Shown piece after piece: positions 7,219 through 12,591 of a stretch of 12,591 nt of DNA. Made by a program: the position numbers and the translations under genes. Position 1 is the first letter of the stretch. Each line of letters starts with the position of its first letter. Source of the stretch: Clostridia bacterium (lineage in GTDB: Bacteria; Bacillota; Clostridia; Christensenellales; DTU072); the NCBI GenBank assembly GCA_028703745.1, contig JAQVME010000017.1:1-12591 (forward strand), written 5' to 3'. The notes beneath the pieces were generated by a model. It was not told the DNA's origin. It saw nothing but the letters and a program-made list of their open reading frames with translations, and made no database searches.

Positions 7219-7437
7219 TTAAATATCCAGCTTGTTCAACAATGCTTTGAGATTCTCGAGTTCGGATACCGTGAAGGTCGTGCCCTTGCCCATTCTCTCA
7301 TGAGACTCGTTCCAGTCTCTCACGTCGTACTTTGGCTCGCCGTCATTCCAGCTGACCAAATTTAGTTCTTTCTTCCATCCTTTGTCGCCTTCGGATATTA
7401 CGCCCAAATGCTTTGCTATGCTATACTTGATTTCCAT
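7219..7437 (-). CDS. YdbC-family PC4/Sub1-like single-stranded nucleic-acid binding protein
   Basis: This protein of 72 residues contains the patterns GVISEG (12-17), WKKELNLVSWN (21-31), PKYDVRDW (35-42), MGKGTTFT (49-56) and a C-terminal helix. This matches the small YdbC family, whose fold resembles the eukaryotic coactivator PC4 and which binds single-stranded DNA as a dimer. It is probably a cytoplasmic DNA/RNA-binding housekeeping or transcription-modulating protein. I chose the ATG at 7435-7437 because AGGAGGA lies just upstream. The longer in-frame start at 7503 would overlap the promoter and lacks a ribosome binding site. The gene has its own promoter and terminator, so it is monocistronic, and no functional link to the neighbours is evident. 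Confidence 0.88.
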   Translation of the reverse strand: MEIKYSIAKHLGVISEGDKGWKKELNLVSWNDGEPKYDVRDWNESHERMGKGTTFTVSELENLKALLNKLDI

Positions 7438-7474
7438 CGTATATTCCTCCTTAATGATGAAAATATTTAATTGG

Positions 7475-7503
7475 ATTATACCATAAGAATAAATATAATA
7501 CAA
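7475..7503 (-). promoter_or_regulatory. Promoter of the YdbC-family gene, extended -10
   Basis: TTGTAT (7498-7503) and TATAAT (7475-7480) on the minus strand are 17 bases apart, with TG one base before the -10 (TGGTATAAT). Initiation would fall near 7468, about 30 bases upstream of the ATG, leaving room for the AGGAGGA site. Confidence 0.75.
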
Positions 7504-7591
7504 TACTTATTTTAATAAAATCTTAAATAAAAATATTATTTTAATTATATTTTATAAAAATCAATATTTAATTATATATTTACATTATAAA

Positions 7592-7600
7592 TGTTATAAT
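7592..7600 (+). promoter_or_regulatory. Extended -10 promoter placed for a leaderless FMN-binding mRNA
   Basis: TGTTATAAT (7592-7600) is a perfect extended -10 (TGnTATAAT). The -35 position at 7572-7577 reads TTATAT, which is weak. A start seven to eight bases after the -10 falls at about 7607-7608, the first base of the ATG. No ribosome binding site can be seen before that ATG, so this promoter and a leaderless transcript explain each other. Confidence 0.6.
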
Positions 7601-7607
7601 AAATATT

Positions 7608-8147
7608 ATGACAAAAAGAAGTTTAACGGCAATCATTATTTTGACGTGCTTGACGGTATTTATGTTTGCGTGCAGCGACAAGCCGCTTGAGGAGCGCGAT
7701 ATTGTCGCGGCAGTAGACTCTCCCGAAGGCTATTCCGCCGTCGACATTTCCGCCTTCGAAAGTAACATCGGCGCAAAATCAGAAATTAAAAAGGTGTTTC
7801 GGAACCAAGATAAAACCGTAATATACACCGTCACGCAGGGCGGTTACAACGGGGAAGTTGAGCTTGTCGTTCTGCTCGAGGGCGTCGAAATTTCCGACAT
7901 CAAAGCATTGAACATAAAAGAAACCGAGAATATCGGCACCAAAGCCTTCAACGAAGCGTACCTTTCTCAATTCACGGACATCGACGTTTCGGAAGGCGTC
8001 ACGCTCGCGGGAGCAAGCCGCCCCTCTGAAGGCATAGATATAATCTATGTTACCGGCGCGACCTATACCTCAAACGCAGTAATAAACGCCATTAACGCCA
8101 TTATAGTATGGTACGGCAAAAATTCACAAGCTCTTCAGACCGTTTAG
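7608..8147 (+). CDS. FMN-binding domain lipoprotein (RnfG/PplA-type flavoprotein)
   Basis: This 179-residue protein has a signal peptide (about 1-21) ending in FMFAC, so Cys22 is the likely lipidation site, although the lipobox is atypical (Met at -3, Phe at -2). The rest is one FMN_bind domain: GGYNGEVELVVLLEG (78-92), ETENIG (105-110) and VTGATYTS (148-155). In RnfG, NqrC and PplA the threonine of the matching [S/T]GAT motif (here T152) carries FMN covalently attached by ApbE. It is probably a membrane-tethered extracytoplasmic electron carrier. It is the only plus-strand gene. Its last 24 bases overlap the end of the convergent kinase-like gene. No ApbE, Rnf or Ndh gene is in the window, so its electron donor and acceptor are unknown. 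It appears to be translated from a leaderless mRNA. Confidence 0.85.
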   Translation: MTKRSLTAIIILTCLTVFMFACSDKPLEERDIVAAVDSPEGYSAVDISAFESNIGAKSEIKKVFRNQDKTVIYTVTQGGYNGEVELVVLLEGVEISDIKALNIKETENIGTKAFNEAYLSQFTDIDVSEGVTLAGASRPSEGIDIIYVTGATYTSNAVINAINAIIVWYGKNSQALQTV

Positions 8148-8750
8148 AAACACTCCGGTCGATTCCTCGTCAAAAATTATTTTCCTTCTTTCACAAAGCA
8201 TACTGATATAACCGATAGCTTGGTCATATACTGCTTCAACACCAAATCCCATTGCCTGCAAAAGCGCTGCGCAAAATGCTGTTTTTTTGTCTGCCGCTGT
8301 ATCATACAGATAGCAAAAGCCTATCAGTCTTGCGACACACCGCTCCTTTCCGCCTTCAGAAGGTTCCTCAAAGTCTATGCCGTAACAACAATTTTCTTTT
8401 ACGATGAAATTCCTGAAAGTGACGTCTGACGGCGCAACGCCTCGCCGGCGGTAAAAGGACAAAATGAAAGCTGCGAGGCTACAAGCAAGCTGCGGCATGT
8501 CCGCGCTCTCACGTTCAAGGAACTCGTCAAGCAACAGTCTTCCTTCAATATAAGTAATGTAAAGAGTATTTCGCGTTGCGCGCACGACAATGGGCACCCT
8601 CAGTCCCTTCAGCAGTCTAAGCTCCCGCCTTTCGGTATAAAAACTTTTTTTATCTTGAAATACTTTTTTTATTAGCAATCCCCGCCGGGTCTGCACAAGA
8701 CAGACGCGGTTTTTTTTGCTTTTGAAAGTATCAATGGTTTTTTCTTTCAT
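8124..8750 (-). CDS. Small protein-kinase-fold (APH/Bud32-like) phosphotransferase, substrate unknown
   Basis: This protein of 208 residues has the layout of a minimal kinase-like fold. LIKKVF (26-31) supplies a candidate ATP-binding lysine, YTERRELRLL (38-47) the helix-C glutamate, and LYITYIEG (63-70) a hinge. SDVTFRNFIV (108-117) resembles a catalytic loop with D109 and N114, and GIDFEE (124-129) corresponds to the DFG metal-binding motif. It therefore probably transfers phosphate from ATP to a protein or small molecule. The N-lobe lacks a clear glycine-rich loop. The start ATG (8748-8750) overlaps the MobB stop by four bases (ATGA); a much longer in-frame extension would lie inside mobB and is unlikely. 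It is the last gene of the ECF/MobB operon, with no terminator visible, and its 3' end overlaps the FMN-binding gene. The fold is moderately sure; the function is not known. Confidence 0.65.
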   Translation of the reverse strand: MKEKTIDTFKSKKNRVCLVQTRRGLLIKKVFQDKKSFYTERRELRLLKGLRVPIVVRATRNTLYITYIEGRLLLDEFLERESADMPQLACSLAAFILSFYRRRGVAPSDVTFRNFIVKENCCYGIDFEEPSEGGKERCVARLIGFCYLYDTAADKKTAFCAALLQAMGFGVEAVYDQAIGYISMLCERRKIIFDEESTGVFLNGLKSL

Positions 8751-9487
8751 CGCAATCTTACGGTTATTTCTGCGCCTTCCTTGTAGCCCTTTAGCTCCTT
8801 TACTACTCCCAAAACAGCGTTGCGGAGCAGCTTTTCGACGAAGGGCACCATGGGCACCTTTTCGCCGCCGACCGTAAGTGCAATTTTGGGTTTCCTTATT
8901 GCGCATTCCAGTATATCTTTCTCGCCTTTCAATACCTTCGCAAGAAACTCCCTGCAATCGCTGCCGCACAGCGAGCAGCACTCCCTTTCCATATCGTACA
9001 TCAAGTCCGGAACCTTTTGTTCTATGAGGTCAACAAGCCTTGCCGTATCGGCAACTCCGTTTATTACGGGCACGCCCTCATATTCGCCGCTATGGTTGTT
9101 GGCGTATCGCCCTGTAATGGCGATAGTAAGCGGAGATACCGCAGGGAGGGCATCCTCTGCGCAAACCGCAAGCTCGGGCGCTACGGCGTCTCTGACTCCC
9201 TCTAAAATAACGTAATCCTCTTTGTAATGCGCGAGAACTTCGTAAATCGGCAACTTGCCCTCGTATAAAATATCCGTTTCCCGCATACTCCTAGCCGTCA
9301 CTGTTGCCGCACCCGCCTTTCTGTGCCGCCAGGTGTTTTTGCCTTCGCTGTCAATAGCGAAAGCCTCATAATGTATTTCTTTGACGGTGCCCACGGAATA
9401 GCCCCTGCTTTTCAGCTCAACTATTAGCTTTTCAATCGTAGTGGTCTTTCCGCTCGACGATAGACCCAGCACGGTAAATACTTTCAT
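8747..9487 (-). CDS. mobB: MobB-type GTPase with cysteine-rich C-terminal extension
   Basis: This 246-residue protein opens with a P-loop, GLSSSGKTT (8-16). It also has the family motif EGKNTWRHRKAGA (48-60) and VILEGVRD (93-100). MobB proteins bind GTP and assist attachment of the nucleotide to molybdopterin during dinucleotide-cofactor formation. The enterobacterial form is about 175 residues. This one is about 70 longer, with cysteines at 170, 171, 174, 178 and 195 (CCSLCGSDC) in a metal- or Fe-S-type arrangement. A further domain follows (about 199-245) with VPMVPFVEKLLRNAVLGVV. The ATG at 9485-9487 has AAGGAG eight bases upstream and overlaps the EcfT stop by four bases. No MobA or other molybdenum-cofactor gene is present, so it may serve a specialised cofactor or metal step linked to the adjacent transporter. 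Confidence 0.85.
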   Translation of the reverse strand: MKVFTVLGLSSSGKTTTIEKLIVELKSRGYSVGTVKEIHYEAFAIDSEGKNTWRHRKAGAATVTARSMRETDILYEGKLPIYEVLAHYKEDYVILEGVRDAVAPELAVCAEDALPAVSPLTIAITGRYANNHSGEYEGVPVINGVADTARLVDLIEQKVPDLMYDMERECCSLCGSDCREFLAKVLKGEKDILECAIRKPKIALTVGGEKVPMVPFVEKLLRNAVLGVVKELKGYKEGAEITVRLR

Positions 9488-10224
9488 AATAACGCTCCTT
9501 TTATATACATAAACGCGGCGAAGCCGCCGGCGCATGCCAATGTCAATATTATAACAAAATAATCCGCGCTCTTCAATGTCAAATCTCTAAGCGACGTACG
9601 CTTGCCAAAAGCGCGGAAGCCTCTTGATTCTATGGATTCCGCAAGCTCGCGGCTCCTTATTATGCTGCCCGACACCGCCGGCGCGAGGAGATAGGAATAT
9701 ATCTTAAGCTTTTTACCCAACGCGGCTTTTTTTAAGTCGAATCCCCTCAAACGCAGGGCGTTGAGACGGTTCGAGAATTCGTCTCGGAATACCGGCAAAA
9801 ATCTCAGCGTTATGCTGACCATAAAGGCGATTTCATACGGTATTCTCATTTTTATTAAACCGTCTATCATATCCCTGCTGCCTGTTGACAGCGCGATAAG
9901 AGAGGACAAGATGACAATGCTCATTCTAAGGGCGAACTCGCCGCCGTAAAGCAACCCTGCGGTTGACACAAAAACGATGTTCTTAATATACAAGAGCGGC
10001 GCGCCTCCCTTGACGGTAAGGCTTTGCGCCACGCTGATAAATACTATGACTGAAAGCAAAAAACGCATCTTTGGAAGAACTTTTATTATATTTGTTCCCA
10101 ATAGCGCGTTAACAGCCGCCGCTACGCAAAAAATTATTGATAAATAGATTATATCCACGGCAATGACGGCAAGCGTCGACAGACAAACAATAAGCAGCAA
10201 TTTAGTTCTCGGGTCGGTTTTCAT
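9484..10224 (-). CDS. ecfT: EcfT-type transmembrane component of an ECF transporter
   Basis: This 246-residue CbiQ/EcfT-family protein has about five hydrophobic segments (roughly 10-28, 29-43, 53-70, 82-115 and 220-240). A long amphipathic cytoplasmic region carries the two coupling motifs LRLRGFD (157-163) and IESRGFR (198-204), whose Arg-Gly cores dock onto the ATPases. It links the ATP-driven motor to a substrate-binding S-component. The start ATG at 10222-10224 lies six bases after GGGAGG and overlaps the upstream ATPase stop by four bases; a slightly longer start at 10242 is possible but less well placed. Both ATPases are directly upstream. No S-component is encoded in the window, so the substrate cannot be assigned. 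Confidence 0.88.
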   Translation of the reverse strand: MKTDPRTKLLLIVCLSTLAVIAVDIIYLSIIFCVAAAVNALLGTNIIKVLPKMRFLLSVIVFISVAQSLTVKGGAPLLYIKNIVFVSTAGLLYGGEFALRMSIVILSSLIALSTGSRDMIDGLIKMRIPYEIAFMVSITLRFLPVFRDEFSNRLNALRLRGFDLKKAALGKKLKIYSYLLAPAVSGSIIRSRELAESIESRGFRAFGKRTSLRDLTLKSADYFVIILTLACAGGFAAFMYIKGALL

Positions 10225-10865
10225 TCTGCCTCCCCCAGCCACAGCATCTCCGGATTGTCCAACAGCGCAACAAACTCCTCGTCGTGGCTTATTACCAGCA
10301 CGCCTCCTCCGCTCCTTACAAAATCGGCTATCAGTTCCGAAAGGAATTGCTTGCCCTCACAATCAATTGACGATGAGGGCTCGTCAAGAATAAGAAACTT
10401 TATGTCTCTCACGAATATAGTCGCCAGCGCCAGTCTTTGTTTTTCTCCGCCGCTCAGCAAAAGCGGAAAGGAGTTTTTTAACTCTGTCAGCCCGAACTGC
10501 CTCAACGTTTCTTCAATCCTGACCTCGGTTTCTTGCGTCAACGTCTTGTTGAGCTCAAAGGGAAAACTAAGCTCTTCCTTTACCGTGGGAGCAAACAACT
10601 GCAACTCCGGATTTTGAAAAAGGTATCCCACATTTTGGGATATTTCTGCTACGCTCATTTTCTTAATGTTCTCGTTATCGATTACTATTTCGCCGCTTTG
10701 GGCAACCAAAAGACGCAAAATAAGCTTCGTTAGAGTGGTCTTTCCGCAGCCGTTTCTGCCTTTCAAACAATAGCATTTGCCGCTTTCGAAGGTGCAATTG
10801 AAGTCATCGATAAGCGGATTTTTGTTATTATAACCGAAACATACGCCCCTCAATTCAATCTTCAT
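10221..10865 (-). CDS. ECF-type ABC ATPase, second copy
   Basis: This 214-residue ATPase has Walker A GRNGCGKT (36-43), Q84 in the Q-loop (YLFQNPELQLF), signature LSGGEKQ (137-143), Walker B FLILDE (157-162) and switch H194 (ISHDE). All catalytic residues are present. The Q-loop followed by NPELQLFAPTV is typical of EcfA ATPases of the cobalt/energy-coupling-factor group. The protein is short compared with characterised EcfA subunits (about 280 residues) and appears to lack their C-terminal dimerisation extension. The ATG has GGAGG four bases upstream and overlaps the end of the first ATPase gene by 11 bases. It should form a heterodimer with the product of 10855-11508 and drive EcfT. Confidence 0.9.
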   Translation of the reverse strand: MKIELRGVCFGYNNKNPLIDDFNCTFESGKCYCLKGRNGCGKTTLTKLILRLLVAQSGEIVIDNENIKKMSVAEISQNVGYLFQNPELQLFAPTVKEELSFPFELNKTLTQETEVRIEETLRQFGLTELKNSFPLLLSGGEKQRLALATIFVRDIKFLILDEPSSSIDCEGKQFLSELIADFVRSGGGVLVISHDEEFVALLDNPEMLWLGEAE

Positions 10866-11508
10866 ACGCCTCCAATTCGATTACGCCGCCACCGCATAAA
10901 GACAGTTCCTCTTTCGAATGCGACACCATAAGCACGCTGCCCATCGCAGCGTAGTCCTGCAACGCGCGGAAGATGCGTATTCTGCCCCCGCTGTCGAGAG
11001 ATGCAAATATCTCGTCGGCAATAATAAGCTCGGGCTTCATAGAAAGCACCGAAGCAATGGCAACAAGCTGTTTCTCCCCGCCCGAAAGTGTGTTCGTGCG
11101 GCTGTGGCGGAGATGGCTTATTCCGCACAACTCCAGCGCAAATTCAATTCGGGAGTTAATATCGCCGCGCGCCAAGCAAAGGTTTTCCGGAGCAAAGGCT
11201 ATTTCGTCCTCCACTACAGGAGAAAACAGCCGGCTGTCGGGCGACTGAAAGATTATGCCCACACTCCTTGCCCGTTCTGCAATGGAAAGCAGTCTGACTG
11301 CTTTGCCTCCGTATAAGATACTTCCGCTTATTTCCGCCTGCGTTTCTATGCCGGCGAGCGCAAGGCAAAGCGTAGTTTTTCCTGCGCCGTTTTTGCCTTT
11401 TATGCCCATGATGGTGTTTTTTTCTATGGAAAAGTTTAACTTGCGAAAAAGCTTTTTTTCTCCGAAGCCGACGCACAGGTTTTGCGCCTCAACAATTATG
11501 TCACGCAT
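10855..11508 (-). CDS. ECF-type ABC ATPase, first copy
   Basis: This 217-residue ATPase has Walker A GKNGAGKT (38-45), Q88 (IIFQSPDSRLF), signature LSGGEKQ (141-147), Walker B LIIADE (161-166) with catalytic E166, and switch H197 (MVSHSKEE). It differs clearly from its neighbour (for example ADEIFASLD against LDEPSSSID), as expected for the two unlike ATPases of a dedicated ECF module. Like its partner it is short and lacks a long C-terminal extension. GGTGG precedes the ATG, which overlaps the stop of the molybdopterin-fold gene by 13 bases. That close packing suggests the membrane-anchored protein upstream works with the transporter. Confidence 0.9.
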   Translation of the reverse strand: MRDIIVEAQNLCVGFGEKKLFRKLNFSIEKNTIMGIKGKNGAGKTTLCLALAGIETQAEISGSILYGGKAVRLLSIAERARSVGIIFQSPDSRLFSPVVEDEIAFAPENLCLARGDINSRIEFALELCGISHLRHSRTNTLSGGEKQLVAIASVLSMKPELIIADEIFASLDSGGRIRIFRALQDYAAMGSVLMVSHSKEELSLCGGGVIELEAYED

Positions 11509-12056
11509 ATTTCCACCAAAAGCTTTACTCTGTTTTGGCTGACACTGTCATTGGCTTTTATGACGACATAAGGTCCGCCGTCCTCCTGAGGCTTGTTATA
11601 TGCCAGAGGGTCAATACCCTTATTGAAATATTCGCCTTCAACTTTATTGGCAATATAAACGTTGCCGTCTTCAAGCACATCTGCCGCGGTATAAAGCATC
11701 TGTCTGCCGTCGGACGCCTTGAAGCTGACATACTGCATGTCAGAAACATCGATTTGCATTGCTTGAAGCAGCTTTTTTAGGGCAATACCGCTGTAAGAGC
11801 GCTCGATAGCCGGCTTACCGCTGGGCTTATAAACCGCGCGGAATTCTTCTTCGGTGCTTAATGCGCTCAGCTCGTCGTACGTGTACTCTCCAAGAAGCCG
11901 TTCGCCTACGAGAACCCTTATTTTTTGCTCCTCGTATATCTCCCTGTTCTCTCTGTTCTCTACAAGATAAACGGCAAGCAGCGCGCCGAAAGCCACCGCT
12001 AGGGTAGCAATTATTATTATGGCAATAACCGTTTGTTTTTTTAATATTTTTTTCAT
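11496..12056 (-). CDS. Membrane-anchored sulfite-oxidase/molybdopterin-fold domain protein without cofactor cysteine
   Basis: This 186-residue protein has an N-terminal membrane helix (about 9-31) with basic residues before it, which places the rest outside the cytoplasm. The domain has the landmarks of the oxidoreductase molybdopterin-binding (sulfite-oxidase-like) fold: YSGIALKKLL (88-97), YVSFKASDGR (109-118), EDGGPYVVI (158-166) and VKLLVEI (177-183). It is shorter than catalytic members and has no cysteine in the expected position (the only one, C184, is at the extreme C-terminus), so it is probably not a molybdoenzyme. A binding or accessory role for the ECF transporter is inference from position. 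GGGAG lies six bases before the ATG, which overlaps the upstream stop by four bases. The fold call is fairly good; the ligand is unknown. Confidence 0.68.
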   Translation of the reverse strand: MKKILKKQTVIAIIIIATLAVAFGALLAVYLVENRENREIYEEQKIRVLVGERLLGEYTYDELSALSTEEEFRAVYKPSGKPAIERSYSGIALKKLLQAMQIDVSDMQYVSFKASDGRQMLYTAADVLEDGNVYIANKVEGEYFNKGIDPLAYNKPQEDGGPYVVIKANDSVSQNRVKLLVEICVT

Positions 12057-12591
12057 GCGGACTCCCGGGTTATTACATAATACGGCACGAACATATCGCC
12101 ATTCAAGAACAAGCCGTGCTTGCCCTCTGTTTTGTCTCCGTTTGTTACGGTCACCGAGCCATGGTCGGGAACAATTATGACCGTGCCGTCAAAGTCCTCA
12201 ACCAAGCTCTCGATATAGCCCTCCACCTCAAGTATTTTGGTTTTTGCTTCCACGCTGAGCGGCGAATATTCGTGGTTTACGTCATCGATGCCATGGAAAT
12301 GCACAAAGAGAAAATCCGTCTCCTCAAGCGCGTCAACGGCTGAATTATACACGTTATTATCCGTATAGCCCTCGGCATCGGGAAGGTTCAAGACAGGCTC
12401 AACGCTTGTCAATATAAGATTGCCGTTGCCCTCGATATAGCTGACGCTTTTGCCTTTTTGGGCGGCGTACGCAAAGATATCCTGTTGTGCCGGAGCCTTG
12501 ATTCCCCTTTCGGTAATACCCGTATGATAAGGCGACACCCCCGTCACCAAAGTTGCCAGAGCCAGGTTCGAGATAGCAGGGTTGACCGAAG
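12053..12591 (-). CDS. Alkaline-phosphatase-superfamily phosphodiesterase (5' end outside window)
   Basis: The reading frame is open to the right edge, giving 178 visible residues of the C-terminal part. Metal-binding landmarks of the type I phosphodiesterase/nucleotide pyrophosphatase group are present: NPAISN and LVTGVSPYHTGI near the visible start, FVHFHGIDDVNHEYSP in the middle (Asp and His ligands), VIIVPDHGS (Asp and His) and EGKHGLF (His) near the end. The nucleophile and first metal ligands should lie in the missing N-terminal part. Such enzymes hydrolyse phosphate mono- or diesters, usually outside the cytoplasm. The stop codon overlaps the next start by four bases, so it belongs to the same operon as the ECF transporter. 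The internal TTG at 12548-12550 is not a likely start because the conserved core extends upstream of it. Its substrate cannot be read from the sequence. Confidence 0.85.
   Translation of the reverse strand, partial: SVNPAISNLALATLVTGVSPYHTGITERGIKAPAQQDIFAYAAQKGKSVSYIEGNGNLILTSVEPVLNLPDAEGYTDNNVYNSAVDALEETDFLFVHFHGIDDVNHEYSPLSVEAKTKILEVEGYIESLVEDFDGTVIIVPDHGSVTVTNGDKTEGKHGLFLNGDMFVPYYVITRESA

Larger units (their letters stand above)
7438..7607. other. Very AT-rich divergent intergenic region
   Basis: The spacer between the YdbC-family gene and the FMN-binding gene is composed almost wholly of A and T, notably from 7480 to 7607. It holds the two divergent promoters listed separately and long A/T tracts that could bend DNA or bind a nucleoid protein. 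No open reading frame, stable hairpin or clear operator is visible in it. Confidence 0.6.

Noticed and set aside
7438..7503. Longer start for the YdbC-family gene at 7503
   Set aside because: The extra 22 residues overlap the gene's own promoter and -35 element, lack a ribosome binding site and are not part of the family domain.
8138..8160. GACCG/CGGTC inverted repeat after the FMN-binding stop codon, as a possible terminator
   Set aside because: The stem is only five pairs with a long loop and no U-run on either strand.
8751..8981. N-terminal extension of the kinase-like gene into mobB
   Set aside because: It would overlap mobB by more than 200 bases in another frame, is Arg/Gly-rich without a domain, and the ATG at 8750 has the usual four-base ATGA coupling.
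1..12591. Mobile elements, CRISPR arrays, tRNA or rRNA genes, defence systems
   Set aside because: No transposase or integrase, no regularly spaced repeats, no tRNA-like cloverleaf and no rRNA signature could be seen on either strand.

Overview
The window looks like the chromosome of an anaerobic, low-to-mid GC Firmicute, most likely an uncultured Clostridia lineage. The grounds are strong GGAGG-type ribosome binding sites, clear TTGACA/TATAAT promoters with extended -10 elements, SipW/TasA-type secreted proteins, a YdbC/PC4-type small protein, an ECF-type transporter cassette and a Clostridial-type c-di-GMP-I riboswitch. No mobile element, CRISPR array, tRNA or rRNA is visible.

Region 1 (1-7015, all minus strand) is a self-contained cyclic-di-GMP module. 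Read in the direction of transcription it holds a membrane PAS-PAS-GGDEF diguanylate cyclase with intact active site and product-inhibition site (5471-6925). Next comes a membrane GGDEF-EAL protein with a dead GGDEF but an apparently intact EAL phosphodiesterase (3002-5395). It is followed by a second membrane GGDEF-EAL protein in which both domains have lost key residues (1581-3005). A separate promoter then drives a leader (about 1395-1507) that reads as a c-di-GMP-I (GEMM-I) aptamer followed by an overlapping intrinsic terminator. Behind it lie two genes for TasA/camelysin-like surface proteins: a membrane-anchored one (659-1378) and one with a SipW-cognate signal peptide that runs off the left edge (1-622). 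The simplest reading is that the same locus makes, degrades and possibly senses c-di-GMP, and that the nucleotide then decides whether the surface or matrix proteins are transcribed.

Region 2 (7134-8147) holds a small YdbC-family single-stranded nucleic-acid binding protein (minus) with its own promoter and terminator. Across a very AT-rich divergent spacer lies a plus-strand FMN-binding lipoprotein whose mRNA appears to be leaderless.

Region 3 (8124-12591, minus strand) is a tightly packed operon in which every junction overlaps by 4 to 13 bases. In transcription order it encodes an alkaline-phosphatase-superfamily phosphodiesterase (5' end outside the window), a membrane-anchored sulfite-oxidase/molybdopterin-fold domain protein without a visible cofactor cysteine, two ECF-type ATPases, an EcfT permease, a MobB-type GTPase with an extra cysteine-rich C-terminal domain, and a small kinase-fold protein. 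No S-component is visible, so the transported substrate is unknown. MobB and the molybdopterin-fold protein suggest molybdenum-cofactor biology, whereas the neighbouring FMN-binding lipoprotein would fit flavin or extracytoplasmic redox biology.
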